The notes: a model not told the origin generated them from the letters alone. A stretch of 64,000 bases of DNA from Calothrix sp. 336/3 (GCF_000734895.2 NZ_CP011382.1:3884700-3948699); one strand, 5' to 3'; shown: positions 38,081 to 47,371, numbered from the stretch's first letter. Made by a program: numbers and translations.

Positions 38081-38191
38081 ACTGAATTAATCTGAATTAA
38101 TCTGAAGCAGTCTCCAAGCAATGATACGAGAAATCTGATTTTAACTCCTGAATTCAACTCAACTTTTAACACAACGAACACTACATACTAT
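38081..38191 (+). promoter_or_regulatory. conserved promoter module, cassette 3
   Basis: Direct repeats ACTGAATTAA, TCTGAATTAA and TCTGAAGCAG begin at 38081, 38091 and 38101 (10-bp period). The box TGATTTTAACTCCTGAATTC starts at 38136; ACTCAACTT follows. TACTAT is at 38186-38191, again 49 bp from the G of the box. Confidence 0.75.
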
Positions 38192-38246
38192 AAACATAAA
38201 GCAAAAACAAATGCTTTTACACACACAAATACGTAGGAGAAAAATA

Positions 38247-38573
38247 ATGTCTCATTTTCAATCTCAAGACCTATTCGCGATCGCTGGTGTGAGCAACCTT
38301 AACCAAGAATCTGCCGCAGCAGTATCCGGTGGAACTTTAACTCTTTCTGATTTCCAGAATGGTAAAGGTACAGTTGCTGCATACAATAGTTCACGCACAA
38401 CCTTAGGTGGCTTTAATAACAAAGCATCCTGGTATCGAATCACAGGTAAAAGAGACTGGATTGTCTATGTACGGACACGTTTCGGTGGAACATCATTTCG
38501 TCTGAAAGCTGGTTCTAGCGGTAATTTGTTCGGCGTGATTAACAACAATATCGAGTCTATTAAACTCGTTTAG
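38247..38573 (+). CDS. double-glycine-leader secreted beta/gamma-crystallin-like protein 5
   Basis: 108 residues from the ATG at 38247 (AGGAGAAA in front); the frame can be read from 38211, but that adds only leader-region residues. The leader is MSHFQSQDLFAIAGVSNLNQ, ESAAAVSGG. The mature 79 residues contain FNNKASWYRI, VYVRTRFGG and INNNIESIKLV, keeping both Greek-key halves. It is intermediate between copies 1-3 (NNKASW) and copy 4. Last cassette before the exporter genes; a terminator separates it from them. Confidence 0.8.
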   Translation: MSHFQSQDLFAIAGVSNLNQESAAAVSGGTLTLSDFQNGKGTVAAYNSSRTTLGGFNNKASWYRITGKRDWIVYVRTRFGGTSFRLKAGSSGNLFGVINNNIESIKLV

Positions 38574-38678
38574 GTTGTGCTTTTTGATGCTCTATAGTCG
38601 AATATTTGCAGATATAAAAAGGGGAAAGAATATCCTCGTTTTTGGCAAACCTGAGTAACATCCTTTCCTTGTAGCTCG

Positions 38679-38715
38679 TAGGAGCGAGATGAGTTAGATT
38701 TCGCTCTTACTTTTC
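38679..38715 (+). terminator. terminator, cassette 3
   Basis: TAGGAGCGA (38679-38687) pairs with TCGCTCTTA (38701-38709, one G-U), followed by CTTTTC. ACCTGAGTAACATCCTTTCC is at 38649. The poly-T is weaker than in cassette 1, so some read-through into the exporter gene is possible. Confidence 0.75.
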
Positions 38716-38887
38716 TGTTCTATTAAGATTAGCACATGTCGATGGAATTGCGAGCAAAAAATCAGAGAAAATACAGATTATTGCTTATCTGCAATCACCT
38801 ATCTAGATTTATCAAGGCATACATGATGATTCCGTGCAATCTATAACTTCCAGGACTTTCATATTTAGTTACAGAAGGTGTTAGGCA

Positions 38888-41068
38888 ATGAAATATCAGG
38901 TTGTTCTCCAACATAGTGAAGAAGACTGCGGTGCAGCTTGTTTGGCAACGGTTTCTAAACATTACGGACGGGTTTTTGCTCTGACTCGCACCCGTGAAGC
39001 GGTGGGTACGGGATATCGGGGAACCACTTTATTAGGTTTAAGTAGAGGTGCGGAAGCTTTGGGGTTTAATACCCGCATTGTCAAAGCAACTGACGAATTT
39101 ATTGAGAATATAGATCAAGCTCCCCTACCGGCAATTATCCATTGGAAGGGTTATCACTGGGTGGTTTTGTATGGTAGAAAGGGCAAAATGTTTGTGGTTG
39201 GCGATCCTGCGATGGGTGTACAGCACCTTACCTACGCAGAGTTGATGGAGGGTTGGAGCAACGGGGTGATGTTGCTGATGCTTCCCGATGATACTCGGTT
39301 TTATCAACAGGAGAATGATAAGATTGGGGGCTTTGGTAGATATTTAGCGCGGGTTTATCCCTATCGGTTTTTGATTTTGCAGGCGATCGCCATCAATTTT
39401 GCCATTGGTTTACTCTCCCTGACGACTCCCTTCATGACGCAATTACTTACGGATGATGTCTTGGTGCGGGGAGACACACAACTATTAACCACGGTGGCGA
39501 TCGGGGTGATTGCCATGGGCGTAATTAAAAGTTTAATTGGTTTGGTGCAGTCCCATTTAATTGGGCATTTTGGACAACGCATGCAACTAGGATTAATCCT
39601 AGATTATGGGCGAAAATTATTACACTTACCCCTATCTTATTTTGAAGGTCGCCGTAGCGGGGAAGTAGTCAGTCGGATTGCAGATATTGATGATGTCAAT
39701 AATTTAGTTAACCAAATTGTCTTAGGTTTACCGAGTGAGTTTTTTATCGCTTTAGTTTCCCTAGGTTTTATGCTGTTTTACAGTTGGCAGCTTTCCTTAG
39801 CTTCGATTGTGGCATTTGCTCTGGTGACGGTGGTGAATCTACTCTTTTTCCCGGCTCTGCGTCGCAAAACCCGCCAGCACATCGTTTTGGGCACAGAAAA
39901 TCAAGGTTTTTTGGTCGAAACATTTCATGGTGTTCAGGTATTAAAAACTACTTCTGCGGCTCCCCAAGCATGGCAAGAATTTCAGAGAAATTATGGTCGT
40001 TTGGCTCATTTGAATTGGGGAATGATGAAGTTAGAGCTATATACAAGCACCTTCACAGGGATTCTGTCACACTTAACGACTATTGCCTTACTTTGGGCAG
40101 GAAGTTACTTGGTAATTAATAACACTCTCAGTATCGGGCAATTACTTGCTTTTAACGGGATGAGTAGTAATTTTCTGGGCTTTTTAGGTTCTGCGATCGG
40201 ACTAGCAGATGAATTTATTACAGCGCAAATAGTTGTACAACGGTTAACAGAAGTTATTGATGCCACCGCAGAAGATGAAAATGACTTCCAAAAACCCTGG
40301 GCAGAAATTCCCCCAGATGCAGATATTAACTGTGAGGCAATTACCTTTCACCATGCAGGTAGAACTGATTTATTAGAAAATTTTACCCTGACAATTCCCG
40401 GTGGCAAAGTTATTGCCTTGATTGGTAAATCTGGATGTGGTAAAAGTACTTTAGCTAAATTAATTGCGGCATTATATCCGGTACAATCTGGTAATATTCA
40501 ATATAGCTTTTATAATCAACAAGATTTATCTTTAGAATGTTTACGCAAACAGGTTGTCCTAGTACCCCAAGACCCCCATTTCTGGAGTCGGACAATTATT
40601 GATAATTTTAAATTTAGTTATCCCGATATCAGTTTTGAAGAGATTGTCAAAGCTTGTCAAATTACGGGAGCGCACGAATTTATTAGTAAATTACCTGATA
40701 AGTATCAAACTGTTTTAGGAGAGTATGGTGCTAACCTTTCTGGTGGACAAAAACAACGATTAGCGATTGCTAGGGCGATTGTAACTGACCCTCCCGTCTT
40801 GATTTTAGACGAGTCTACGGGGGCACTTGACCCGGTGAGTGAAGCTGAACTTTTAGCGAGGTTGCTTTCCCATCGTCAAGGCAAAAGCACGATTATGATT
40901 AGCCATCGACCAAAAGTCATACAACGGGCAGATTGGATTGTGTTCTTAGAGCAGGGAACATTAAAACTTGCGGGGACCCCGGCAAAATTACGACAAATTC
41001 CTGGTGAACATTTAGATTTCTTGGATGATTTTATTCCTGAAAGAAATACTCTAGTTTCTTCGATTTAA
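38888..41068 (+). CDS. C39 peptidase-containing ABC exporter (PCAT)
   Basis: 726 residues. The N-terminal C39 protease has Q8, catalytic C14 (EEDCGAACLA), H90 (GYHWVVLYG) and D106 (VGDP), so it is complete and should cut double-glycine leaders. About 155-430 is a six-helix ABC transmembrane domain. About 480-715 is the ATPase, with GKSGCGKST, LSGGQ, and the Walker B plus catalytic Glu in LILDES. Known PCATs cut the leader and export the mature peptide in one step. The precursors just upstream carry matching leaders and are the likely cargo. It lacks the shared cassette promoter module. Confidence 0.92.
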   Translation: MKYQVVLQHSEEDCGAACLATVSKHYGRVFALTRTREAVGTGYRGTTLLGLSRGAEALGFNTRIVKATDEFIENIDQAPLPAIIHWKGYHWVVLYGRKGKMFVVGDPAMGVQHLTYAELMEGWSNGVMLLMLPDDTRFYQQENDKIGGFGRYLARVYPYRFLILQAIAINFAIGLLSLTTPFMTQLLTDDVLVRGDTQLLTTVAIGVIAMGVIKSLIGLVQSHLIGHFGQRMQLGLILDYGRKLLHLPLSYFEGRRSGEVVSRIADIDDVNNLVNQIVLGLPSEFFIALVSLGFMLFYSWQLSLASIVAFALVTVVNLLFFPALRRKTRQHIVLGTENQGFLVETFHGVQVLKTTSAAPQAWQEFQRNYGRLAHLNWGMMKLELYTSTFTGILSHLTTIALLWAGSYLVINNTLSIGQLLAFNGMSSNFLGFLGSAIGLADEFITAQIVVQRLTEVIDATAEDENDFQKPWAEIPPDADINCEAITFHHAGRTDLLENFTLTIPGGKVIALIGKSGCGKSTLAKLIAALYPVQSGNIQYSFYNQQDLSLECLRKQVVLVPQDPHFWSRTIIDNFKFSYPDISFEEIVKACQITGAHEFISKLPDKYQTVLGEYGANLSGGQKQRLAIARAIVTDPPVLILDESTGALDPVSEAELLARLLSHRQGKSTIMISHRPKVIQRADWIVFLEQGTLKLAGTPAKLRQIPGEHLDFLDDFIPERNTLVSSI

Positions 41069-41223
41069 TTCAAACAATGAGCCATATCATTTGGTTGAGA
41101 TATTCTCAAAGATTTATCATCTCTGTGACTTTTAGATGAAAAGACATCAAAGGTTACTTTCTCCCCATGAGATGAATTCCATCAAAACCCTCAATTCAAC
41201 TTTGAAAACAAAGCTTAATCACC

Positions 41224-42717
41224 ATGGTTAGTAATACGAATTCTGATTATTTGCCTGCTGCTAGAGAGAACGAATTTCTCCCACCGATTAGTCGTTGGAC
41301 TACCTATGGTGGATTATTTATTCTGTTTGTTTTAGGATTATCTGTTCCTGTCGCATCAGTAGCTAAATATAAGGTGACAGTTAAAGGACAAGCTGTGGTA
41401 CGTCCTGCGGGAGAGTTGCGATTGGTACAAGCAAATGCTGAGGGACAAATCATGCAGATTTACGTCAAGGGCAATCAAGTGGTAAAAAAAGGAGATGCGA
41501 TCGCCACTATTGATGATTCCCGTCTGCAAACGAAGAAGAACCAATTACAAACCAGTAACTACCAAGCAAGGCTACAATTAGCCCAAATAACTGCTCAAAT
41601 TAGAAGTTTAGATAATCAAATTTTAGCTGAACAGGAGCGCAACAAGCGGACTATTGCCTCTGTAAAAGCTGAACTACAAGGACATAATCGAGCTTACCAA
41701 GAAAAAAAAGTTACCACGGTGACTGAGTATCAAGAAGCTGATGCCAATGTCAAAATAGCTCAAGAAGAACTCAGTACAGCCGAAGCCCAGTTAAAATCAG
41801 CACGCTCCAATTTAGGTGCAGTTCAGGCAACCCTGGGAGCAGCAAAGTCAAAACACAACCGCTATAAAAGTATTGCCCATGAAGGAGCGCTATCGAAGGA
41901 TCAATATGAAGAAGCGTTACTATCTGTGAAGCAGCAAGAGCAAGCAGTGGAAGCACAAAAAGCTGTAGTAGAAGCGCAGGAAAAAACCATTGCACGGATG
42001 AAACAAGCAGTAGAAGTGGCGATCGCTAGACGACAACGCACCCAAGTTACCCTGAATCCCAGTAACTCAGAAGTAGCGATCGCAACTGAACGTATAGCTC
42101 AAGAAAAAGCTGTGGGAGAGGTTAGTCAAGCAACCTTAGAAAAAGAACGTCAAGCTCTCACCAATCAAAAAATTGAAATTCAAAAACAGCTAGATCGAGA
42201 TAATCGAGAACTCAAACAATTAGAAATAGACCTTTCTCAAACAAATATTACCGCGACAGCTGATGGGATTATTTCTAAGCTCAATTTGCGAAATTCTGGA
42301 CAAACAGTGCGTATGGGAGAAGAAATAGCACAAATTGTTCCTGACAACGCTCCTTTAATTGTCAAAACAGCTATTGAACCAGAAGCTAAAAGTAAAGTTA
42401 AAGTTGGTCAAAAAGTCCAAATGCGAGTCAGTGCTTGTCCCTATCCGGAATATGGCACACTCAATGGCAAAGTCAAAGCTATTTCTCCCGATGCAGTCAA
42501 TCGTCAAGTTAATAATGACGGAACCAATAGTAATAGTCCTCCAGTTGCGGCAGCTTTTTATGAAATAACTGTGGAACCAGAAACTTTGAATATTGGTAAT
42601 CGTGCGAAGAAATGTCAAATTCAATTGGGTATGGACGGTAGAGCAGATATTATTACTCGTGAAGAAACTGTACTACAATTTTTCTTGCGCCAAGCGAGAC
42701 TAATTTCTGATTTGTAA
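41224..42717 (+). CDS. HlyD family membrane fusion protein
   Basis: 497 residues. One membrane anchor near the N-terminus (YGGLFILFVLGLSVPVA) is followed by a biotinyl-lipoyl-like half-motif (VKKGDAIATIDDS), long coiled coil (about 100-330, Gln/Glu/Lys-rich), the second lipoyl half (ATADGIISKLNLRNSGQTV) and a beta-barrel (VKVGQKVQMRVSA). This is the periplasmic adaptor of type I secretion and joins the ABC exporter to an outer-membrane TolC-like channel. It is 155 bp downstream of the PCAT gene on the same strand, so co-expression is likely. No tolC-type gene is in the window. Confidence 0.9.
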   Translation: MVSNTNSDYLPAARENEFLPPISRWTTYGGLFILFVLGLSVPVASVAKYKVTVKGQAVVRPAGELRLVQANAEGQIMQIYVKGNQVVKKGDAIATIDDSRLQTKKNQLQTSNYQARLQLAQITAQIRSLDNQILAEQERNKRTIASVKAELQGHNRAYQEKKVTTVTEYQEADANVKIAQEELSTAEAQLKSARSNLGAVQATLGAAKSKHNRYKSIAHEGALSKDQYEEALLSVKQQEQAVEAQKAVVEAQEKTIARMKQAVEVAIARRQRTQVTLNPSNSEVAIATERIAQEKAVGEVSQATLEKERQALTNQKIEIQKQLDRDNRELKQLEIDLSQTNITATADGIISKLNLRNSGQTVRMGEEIAQIVPDNAPLIVKTAIEPEAKSKVKVGQKVQMRVSACPYPEYGTLNGKVKAISPDAVNRQVNNDGTNSNSPPVAAAFYEITVEPETLNIGNRAKKCQIQLGMDGRADIITREETVLQFFLRQARLISDL

Positions 42718-42773
42718 GTAGGAAAGTGCAATATTTTTCCACATACAAACATAAATCTCATAAAGCTACCCAA

Positions 42774-44165
42774 TTAAACCTGATTCCCCCAATACATGGG
42801 AAAGTAATATCGATATAAATTACATCGAGGTTGTACAGAATTACCGGAAATTTTTACGAGTCCCATACTATTTAACTGATAAGCTAGAATCGGTGGCAAT
42901 GGTAAAGGTTCTGTTGCCGCGACAACTTTTTGAAAAGCAGCTTCTAACTCTGCTGACAAATGCAAATCTAACCAATATTCGCGTAAATGATGACCATAAA
43001 TTCCTCCATCGGCAATAGCTTCTGATACAATTTGGTCAATGGAGGTATCAGCATTACTTTGAAGATGTAAAAATGTTAATTCTAGTAAATAAGGATGCCC
43101 TCCGATAAGTTGCATTAATCTTTGCAACATCTCTGGATTGACTGTTAACTCATACTTCTGAGCAAACTGCACAACTTGTTCATAGGTAAATTCCGATAAT
43201 TCTATAGGTAACCCTACATTAAAAGGAGATTGATTAATATTTAGGCGAATATAAACATCGGTAGAATGTACAATAATCAAGCGGAGTTTTTTCCAAATTT
43301 TCCGACTTCTTGCCTTTTCATACCAAGAACGTAATAAACCAAAAAAGTCTTCATAGATATGAGGATAGGGAAACAGTAAATCCACATCATCTAAACAGAT
43401 AACTAAGGGAGTATCTGCTGATGATAATAAACATTCTTCAAAGTAGGTAGTACAACTAACCTTTGCACCCATACCTGCTTCATCCCAATATTCATCTAAC
43501 TCGTTGGGTAATTTTAATTCTCTACTTAAATTGAGACAGAACCAGCGCAAAAATTTATTTAAATCAGTAAAGTGAATATTCCTTTCTGCTAGCTCAAAAC
43601 TTAAAATAGCAATGCGATAATTCTGCTGTTTGATTTGTGATAATAACCGATTTACTAAATAGGATTTACCCATGAGTTTCGGTGCTTTTACCCTGAGTAA
43701 AGAACCTGGTTGTAACAAAGTTTCATAGGCAATCGATTCAATGGGAGGACGTTCCACATAAACTTCATCAAGAGATGTTTGCTCATCCTCTAAATCATCA
43801 TCAAAGTCCCTATCTTGCTCTCCCGTATCTAAAATCGGTATTTTTGCACTAACTTCTGTGACTATCAAATTGCCATTTTTTGAGCCAAGATAATTTTCCC
43901 AACTTCTTTTGAGTGCTTCTTTAAAATTACTTTTTCTGACTTTTTCACCCAATGCTTCTGTTAATGATTTCCAGAGTTTAGGGGCAACATCTTGACTGAT
44001 ATAACTAGTAGCATACTGATTCTGTGCTGCTATTTGGTCATAATCTTGCCTTTCCCATGCTCCTTTTAGGATAATTATCTCCACATCTGTTAAATTTCGT
44101 TGATGTTTTTGATGTGTTAATTGATTCGCAATTTTTAAAGCTGTATCTAAGTTAAAACTTGTCAT
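42774..44165 (-). CDS. vMAP-type HTH - AAA_35 ATPase
   Basis: 463 residues. The N-terminal ~95 residues match the helix-turn-helix region found at the start of cyanobacterial vWA-MoxR-associated proteins (LTDVEIIILKGAWERQDYDQIA and DVAPKLWKSLTEALGEKV). After an acidic linker (DDDLEDE) comes an AAA_35-type ATPase with Walker A APKLMGKS and a Walker B LVICLDDVDLLF. The C-terminal winged-helix part (GGHPYLLELTFLHLQ) is like that of the CHASE2 protein in this window. No WD40 or protease domain is attached, as found in larger relatives. It is convergent with the HlyD gene. Role unknown; an STAND-like signalling switch is the family-level guess. Confidence 0.85.
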   Translation of the reverse strand: MTSFNLDTALKIANQLTHQKHQRNLTDVEIIILKGAWERQDYDQIAAQNQYATSYISQDVAPKLWKSLTEALGEKVRKSNFKEALKRSWENYLGSKNGNLIVTEVSAKIPILDTGEQDRDFDDDLEDEQTSLDEVYVERPPIESIAYETLLQPGSLLRVKAPKLMGKSYLVNRLLSQIKQQNYRIAILSFELAERNIHFTDLNKFLRWFCLNLSRELKLPNELDEYWDEAGMGAKVSCTTYFEECLLSSADTPLVICLDDVDLLFPYPHIYEDFFGLLRSWYEKARSRKIWKKLRLIIVHSTDVYIRLNINQSPFNVGLPIELSEFTYEQVVQFAQKYELTVNPEMLQRLMQLIGGHPYLLELTFLHLQSNADTSIDQIVSEAIADGGIYGHHLREYWLDLHLSAELEAAFQKVVAATEPLPLPPILAYQLNSMGLVKISGNSVQPRCNLYRYYFPMYWGNQV

Positions 44166-44357
44166 AAATCAACCCTGTATAGGAATTTATCCTGAGTTTA
44201 GATTATCAAATTTATGTAGGAAATACGGTTTTTAGAGGTTTTTATTAGTAACAAAATATTCTAGTGTTGTTGTGATGATATTTAATCAAGAGTCCGAAAT
44301 TTGCAAATAGCTATGTCTTAATATTACATAAGTAATATCAAATCTGGCTAATTCCTA

Positions 44358-44497
44358 ATACCAATTATTCGTGAATCTGCATAGAATGTACCCCACCCCT
44401 TAATCCCCTCCCCGATTTCGGGGAGGGGAAATTCGAGCAGAAGCGAGAATGGGGTGGGGTTCTTCTTTTATTATGCGTCTCCATATTAATTTGGCAT
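44358..44497. repeat. MITE-like palindromic element, copy 2
   Basis: A 140-bp element. It has left end ATACCAATT and right end AATTTGGCAT (imperfect inverse), an outer perfect 10-bp stem ACCCCACCCC (44390-44399) / GGGGTGGGGT (44451-44460), and an inner perfect stem CCCCTCCCCG-ATTT-CGGGGAGGGG (44405-44428). It is related in ends, order and inner hairpin to 28159-28281. No coding capacity. The rest of 44166-44624 shows no gene. Confidence 0.75.
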
Positions 44498-44624
44498 AAG
44501 GATATTTTGGACAATCGCGATCGCCAGATGCTCAATGCATAAATAACCTCTACGGGTAATAGTTGATTTCTGGGATTTGATGCTAGGGTTGGGGTATAAA
44601 TTTAGTTTTCAAGCTGGGGTTTCT

Positions 44625-45287
44625 ATGCTTAAGTTTTACTACAATCCAGTTTCCGGGAATGCACGTCGAGTTTGGGTAGCATTACTAGAAAAACGCATCT
44701 CTTTTACACCAATTTTAGTCAATCTCGATGGTGATCAGCTAGGTGACGAATTTACGACTATTAATCCCCTGCAACGTGTTCCCATAATTATTGATAATGG
44801 ATTCCGTGTGGTAGAATCTTTAGCTATTTTGGACTATTTAGAGGCAAAGTATCCTACTCCATCTTTAATGCCAACTCAAGCTGAAGATATTGCCGTAGTG
44901 CGGATGGTAGAAATGCTTGCTATTAATGAACTTCAGCCAGCAATGCTGATACTAACTCGCCAAATAGTGGGACTAAATGTTGATGTTGTTAGCATAGATA
45001 ATGCTCGAGAAAGAATCATGAAAGTGGTAAAATTCTATGAGGATTTGTTGAATGGTAAGACTTATTTTGTCAATCAACAAATTACCTTCGCAGATATTGT
45101 TGCGGGAACACTACTTCCTTCTTTACCTCACTTTGATTTCTCCCTTGATGCTTACCCAAATCTACAAGAATGGCTACAAAAATTAGAACAGAGGGAAAGT
45201 TGGCAACAAGTGGCTTTGAAACCAGAAATGATAGTAACATCTCTCCCTAAAATTCGAGCAATTTTAGAAAGACGCTCCGAGAAATAA
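44625..45287 (+). CDS. glutathione S-transferase family protein
   Basis: 220 residues from the ATG at 44625 (MLKFYYNPVSGNARRVW); upstream in-frame starts at 44577/44580 add residues outside the thioredoxin fold. The N-terminal GST domain has the active-site Ser region NPVSGNARR, the cis-Pro in RVPIIID and the glutathione-binding VESLAILDYLE. The C-terminal helical domain includes QQITFADIVAGTLLPSL. Predicted cytoplasmic detoxification or reductive enzyme; substrate unknown. Confidence 0.88.
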   Translation: MLKFYYNPVSGNARRVWVALLEKRISFTPILVNLDGDQLGDEFTTINPLQRVPIIIDNGFRVVESLAILDYLEAKYPTPSLMPTQAEDIAVVRMVEMLAINELQPAMLILTRQIVGLNVDVVSIDNARERIMKVVKFYEDLLNGKTYFVNQQITFADIVAGTLLPSLPHFDFSLDAYPNLQEWLQKLEQRESWQQVALKPEMIVTSLPKIRAILERRSEK

Positions 45288-45299
45288 ACTGTCAGGATT

Positions 45300-46112
45300 C
45301 TAATCCTTAGAACTCACTTCGTAGGGACGAAACGCATAGATATCTTTAATTACCTGTACCCATCCATCCGCAACGGATGCCAAAATCTGTAAACCCTTCT
45401 CCCTAGTGGCAGTTGTTGCATCACCAATCACCCCACTTTTACTGACATCTTTTGTAGCCCACGCTACGGGTAATTTGCCCTCTAAACTCAGTAAACTGGT
45501 TGTGGGTAATTGGGGGGGATATTCTGCGACAGCGCGATCGCTCCTCACCTGTTCCGGTAATAATGCCATCATAATACTTGTTTCTGCATCTCCGGCATGC
45601 ATTCCCTGTTGCGCTTCTAAAGGTGTTAGTAATTCCTTTGTAATATTTGGTACACGCCAAGTGAAGAGAGGAAAAACCATAAAATCATCATATTTAACGT
45701 GTAAATCCCGCGCTACCATTTGTAACACCTGGGGTTGCCCGCCATGGGAGTTCATCAATACAAACTTGCGAAACCCTGCCCGGTATAAACTTTCTCCTAC
45801 TTCCCAGATAATGGCGCTGAGAGTTTCTGTACTCAAGGTAATTGTGCCGGGGAAATGCCAATGCTCATTCGATTTACCGTAATATAACGTAGGCAAGGCA
45901 TAAACAGGTATATTTTTATCTAATTTTTCTAAAGCTTTTCCCAGTACTCCCACACTAATAGCAGCATCAACTACCAGGGGTAAATGGGGACCATGTTGTT
46001 CAATTGCCCCAATCGGTTGAATGATAACTACATTCTCTTTATCAGGTATTGCCTGGATATCTGTCCAGGTGAGGTAAGCAAAATAACGTTCTGGAGGAAT
46101 AAAACCATGCAT
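45300..46112 (-). CDS. creatininase family amidohydrolase
   Basis: 270 residues. The metal-ligand set of the family is visible: PIGAIEQHGPHLPLVVDA (Glu, His, Asp), MNSHGGQP and HAGDAETS. Members hydrolyse cyclic or formylated amides (creatinine, mycofactocin precursor peptides, FAPy-type pyrimidines). Which amide is used here cannot be told from the sequence. Downstream of the aminotransferase gene on the same strand with a 92-bp gap that contains an 8-bp inverted repeat AACAGTTA/TAACTGTT (46149-46176), so co-transcription is uncertain. Confidence 0.88.
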   Translation of the reverse strand: MHGFIPPERYFAYLTWTDIQAIPDKENVVIIQPIGAIEQHGPHLPLVVDAAISVGVLGKALEKLDKNIPVYALPTLYYGKSNEHWHFPGTITLSTETLSAIIWEVGESLYRAGFRKFVLMNSHGGQPQVLQMVARDLHVKYDDFMVFPLFTWRVPNITKELLTPLEAQQGMHAGDAETSIMMALLPEQVRSDRAVAEYPPQLPTTSLLSLEGKLPVAWATKDVSKSGVIGDATTATREKGLQILASVADGWVQVIKDIYAFRPYEVSSKD

Positions 46113-46204
46113 AGGAAAAGGGAAGGGGAAAGGGTGATGCTTTTGAGAACAGTTAACCGCTAGCTGCTAACTGTTAACTATTCTCATTCCCGACTCAAGG
46201 AATT

Positions 46205-47371
46205 TTACAATCGAGTTTTGACAAATTTCTCTAAACGCTCCATTCCTTTTTCAATAGTTGCCATATCGGTAGCGTAGGAAAGACGAATATTATCGTCTGC
46301 ACCAAAAGCGATACCGGGAATGACTGCAACTTGATGTTCTTCTAATAAAGCGTTAGAAAAGTCTAGGGACTTTAATCCAGTTTGCCGAATATCAGGAAAC
46401 AGGTAAAAAGCACCATCAGGTTTAGGACAACTCAAACCGGGGATAGCGTTGAGTCGTTCTAGCATAACTTGACGACGTTTAGTAAATGCTTGTAGCATTT
46501 CCTGTACACAGTCTTGGGATGATTCCAAAGCCGCGATCGCGCCATACTGGGCAAAGGTACAGATATTGGATGTACTATGACTTTGGATAGTTATTGTCGC
46601 CTTGATTAAATCCACTGGACCAGCTAAATAACCAATACGCCATCCCGTCATCGAGTACCCTTTGGCAAAACCATTACTAATAATGGTTCTTTGGAAAATC
46701 TCTTCACCCAGGGAACCAATGCTAACGTGTTTCGCCCCATCGTAGAGGATTTTCTCATAGATTTCGTCAGAGACGACGAGAATATCTGCGGCAACAATAA
46801 TTTCTGCCAGAGCTTGAATTTCCTCTGGACTGTACACCATCCCTGTAGGATTGGATGGGGAGTTGAGAATAAATAACTTGGTTTTGGGTGTGATTGCTTG
46901 CTTTAATTGCTCAGGAGTGATTTTATACCCACTTTCGGCAGTTGTAGTAACAATCACAGATGTTCCACCCGCCAGCGTCACCATTTCTGGATAGCTTAAC
47001 CAGTAGGGCGCAGGGATAATCACCTCATCTCCTGGCTCAATCAAAGCTAGCATCAAATTAAACAGAGAATGCTTACCACCGTTAGTGACAATCACATTTT
47101 CTGCTTTGTAATTCAAACCATTATCATTTTTGAGTTTGCGGGCGATCGCTTCTCTGAGAGGAGGTTCACCAGAAGCGGGACCATATTTGGTTTTTCCCTC
47201 TGCTAACGCTTTTGCAGCTGCGTCTTTAATATGAGCAGGAGTGTCAAAATCTGGCTCACCCGCGCTAAAACTACAAACATCAATTCCTTCACCCTTCATT
47301 GCCTTAGCTTTCGCGGCGATCGCTAAAGTAATAGAAGGAGTCACCTGACTAATTCTTTCTGCCAGCTTCAT
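46205..47371 (-). CDS. class I PLP-dependent aminotransferase (aspartate/prephenate type)
   Basis: 388 residues from the ATG at 47371; a GTG at 47398 would add a Lys/Pro-rich MERKPKEPK. Fold type I. Substrate loop [11 protein letters not shown], cofactor site [18 protein letters not shown], and the PLP lysine in [17 protein letters not shown] are all present. The sequence type ([22 protein letters not shown] start) is the 1-beta aspartate aminotransferase subgroup, some of which also use prephenate. Divergent from ilvN. Confidence 0.9.
   Translation of the reverse strand: MKLAERISQVTPSITLAIAAKAKAMKGEGIDVCSFSAGEPDFDTPAHIKDAAAKALAEGKTKYGPASGEPPLREAIARKLKNDNGLNYKAENVIVTNGGKHSLFNLMLALIEPGDEVIIPAPYWLSYPEMVTLAGGTSVIVTTTAESGYKITPEQLKQAITPKTKLFILNSPSNPTGMVYSPEEIQALAEIIVAADILVVSDEIYEKILYDGAKHVSIGSLGEEIFQRTIISNGFAKGYSMTGWRIGYLAGPVDLIKATITIQSHSTSNICTFAQYGAIAALESSQDCVQEMLQAFTKRRQVMLERLNAIPGLSCPKPDGAFYLFPDIRQTGLKSLDFSNALLEEHQVAVIPGIAFGADDNIRLSYATDMATIEKGMERLEKFVKTRL

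Noticed and set aside
35895..42717. Lanthipeptide, nitrile-hydratase-leader or cyanobactin type RiPP cluster
   Set aside because: No LanM, YcaO, radical SAM or PatA/G-like gene adjoins, and the mature regions have no cysteines and look like a folded domain rather than a modified core peptide.
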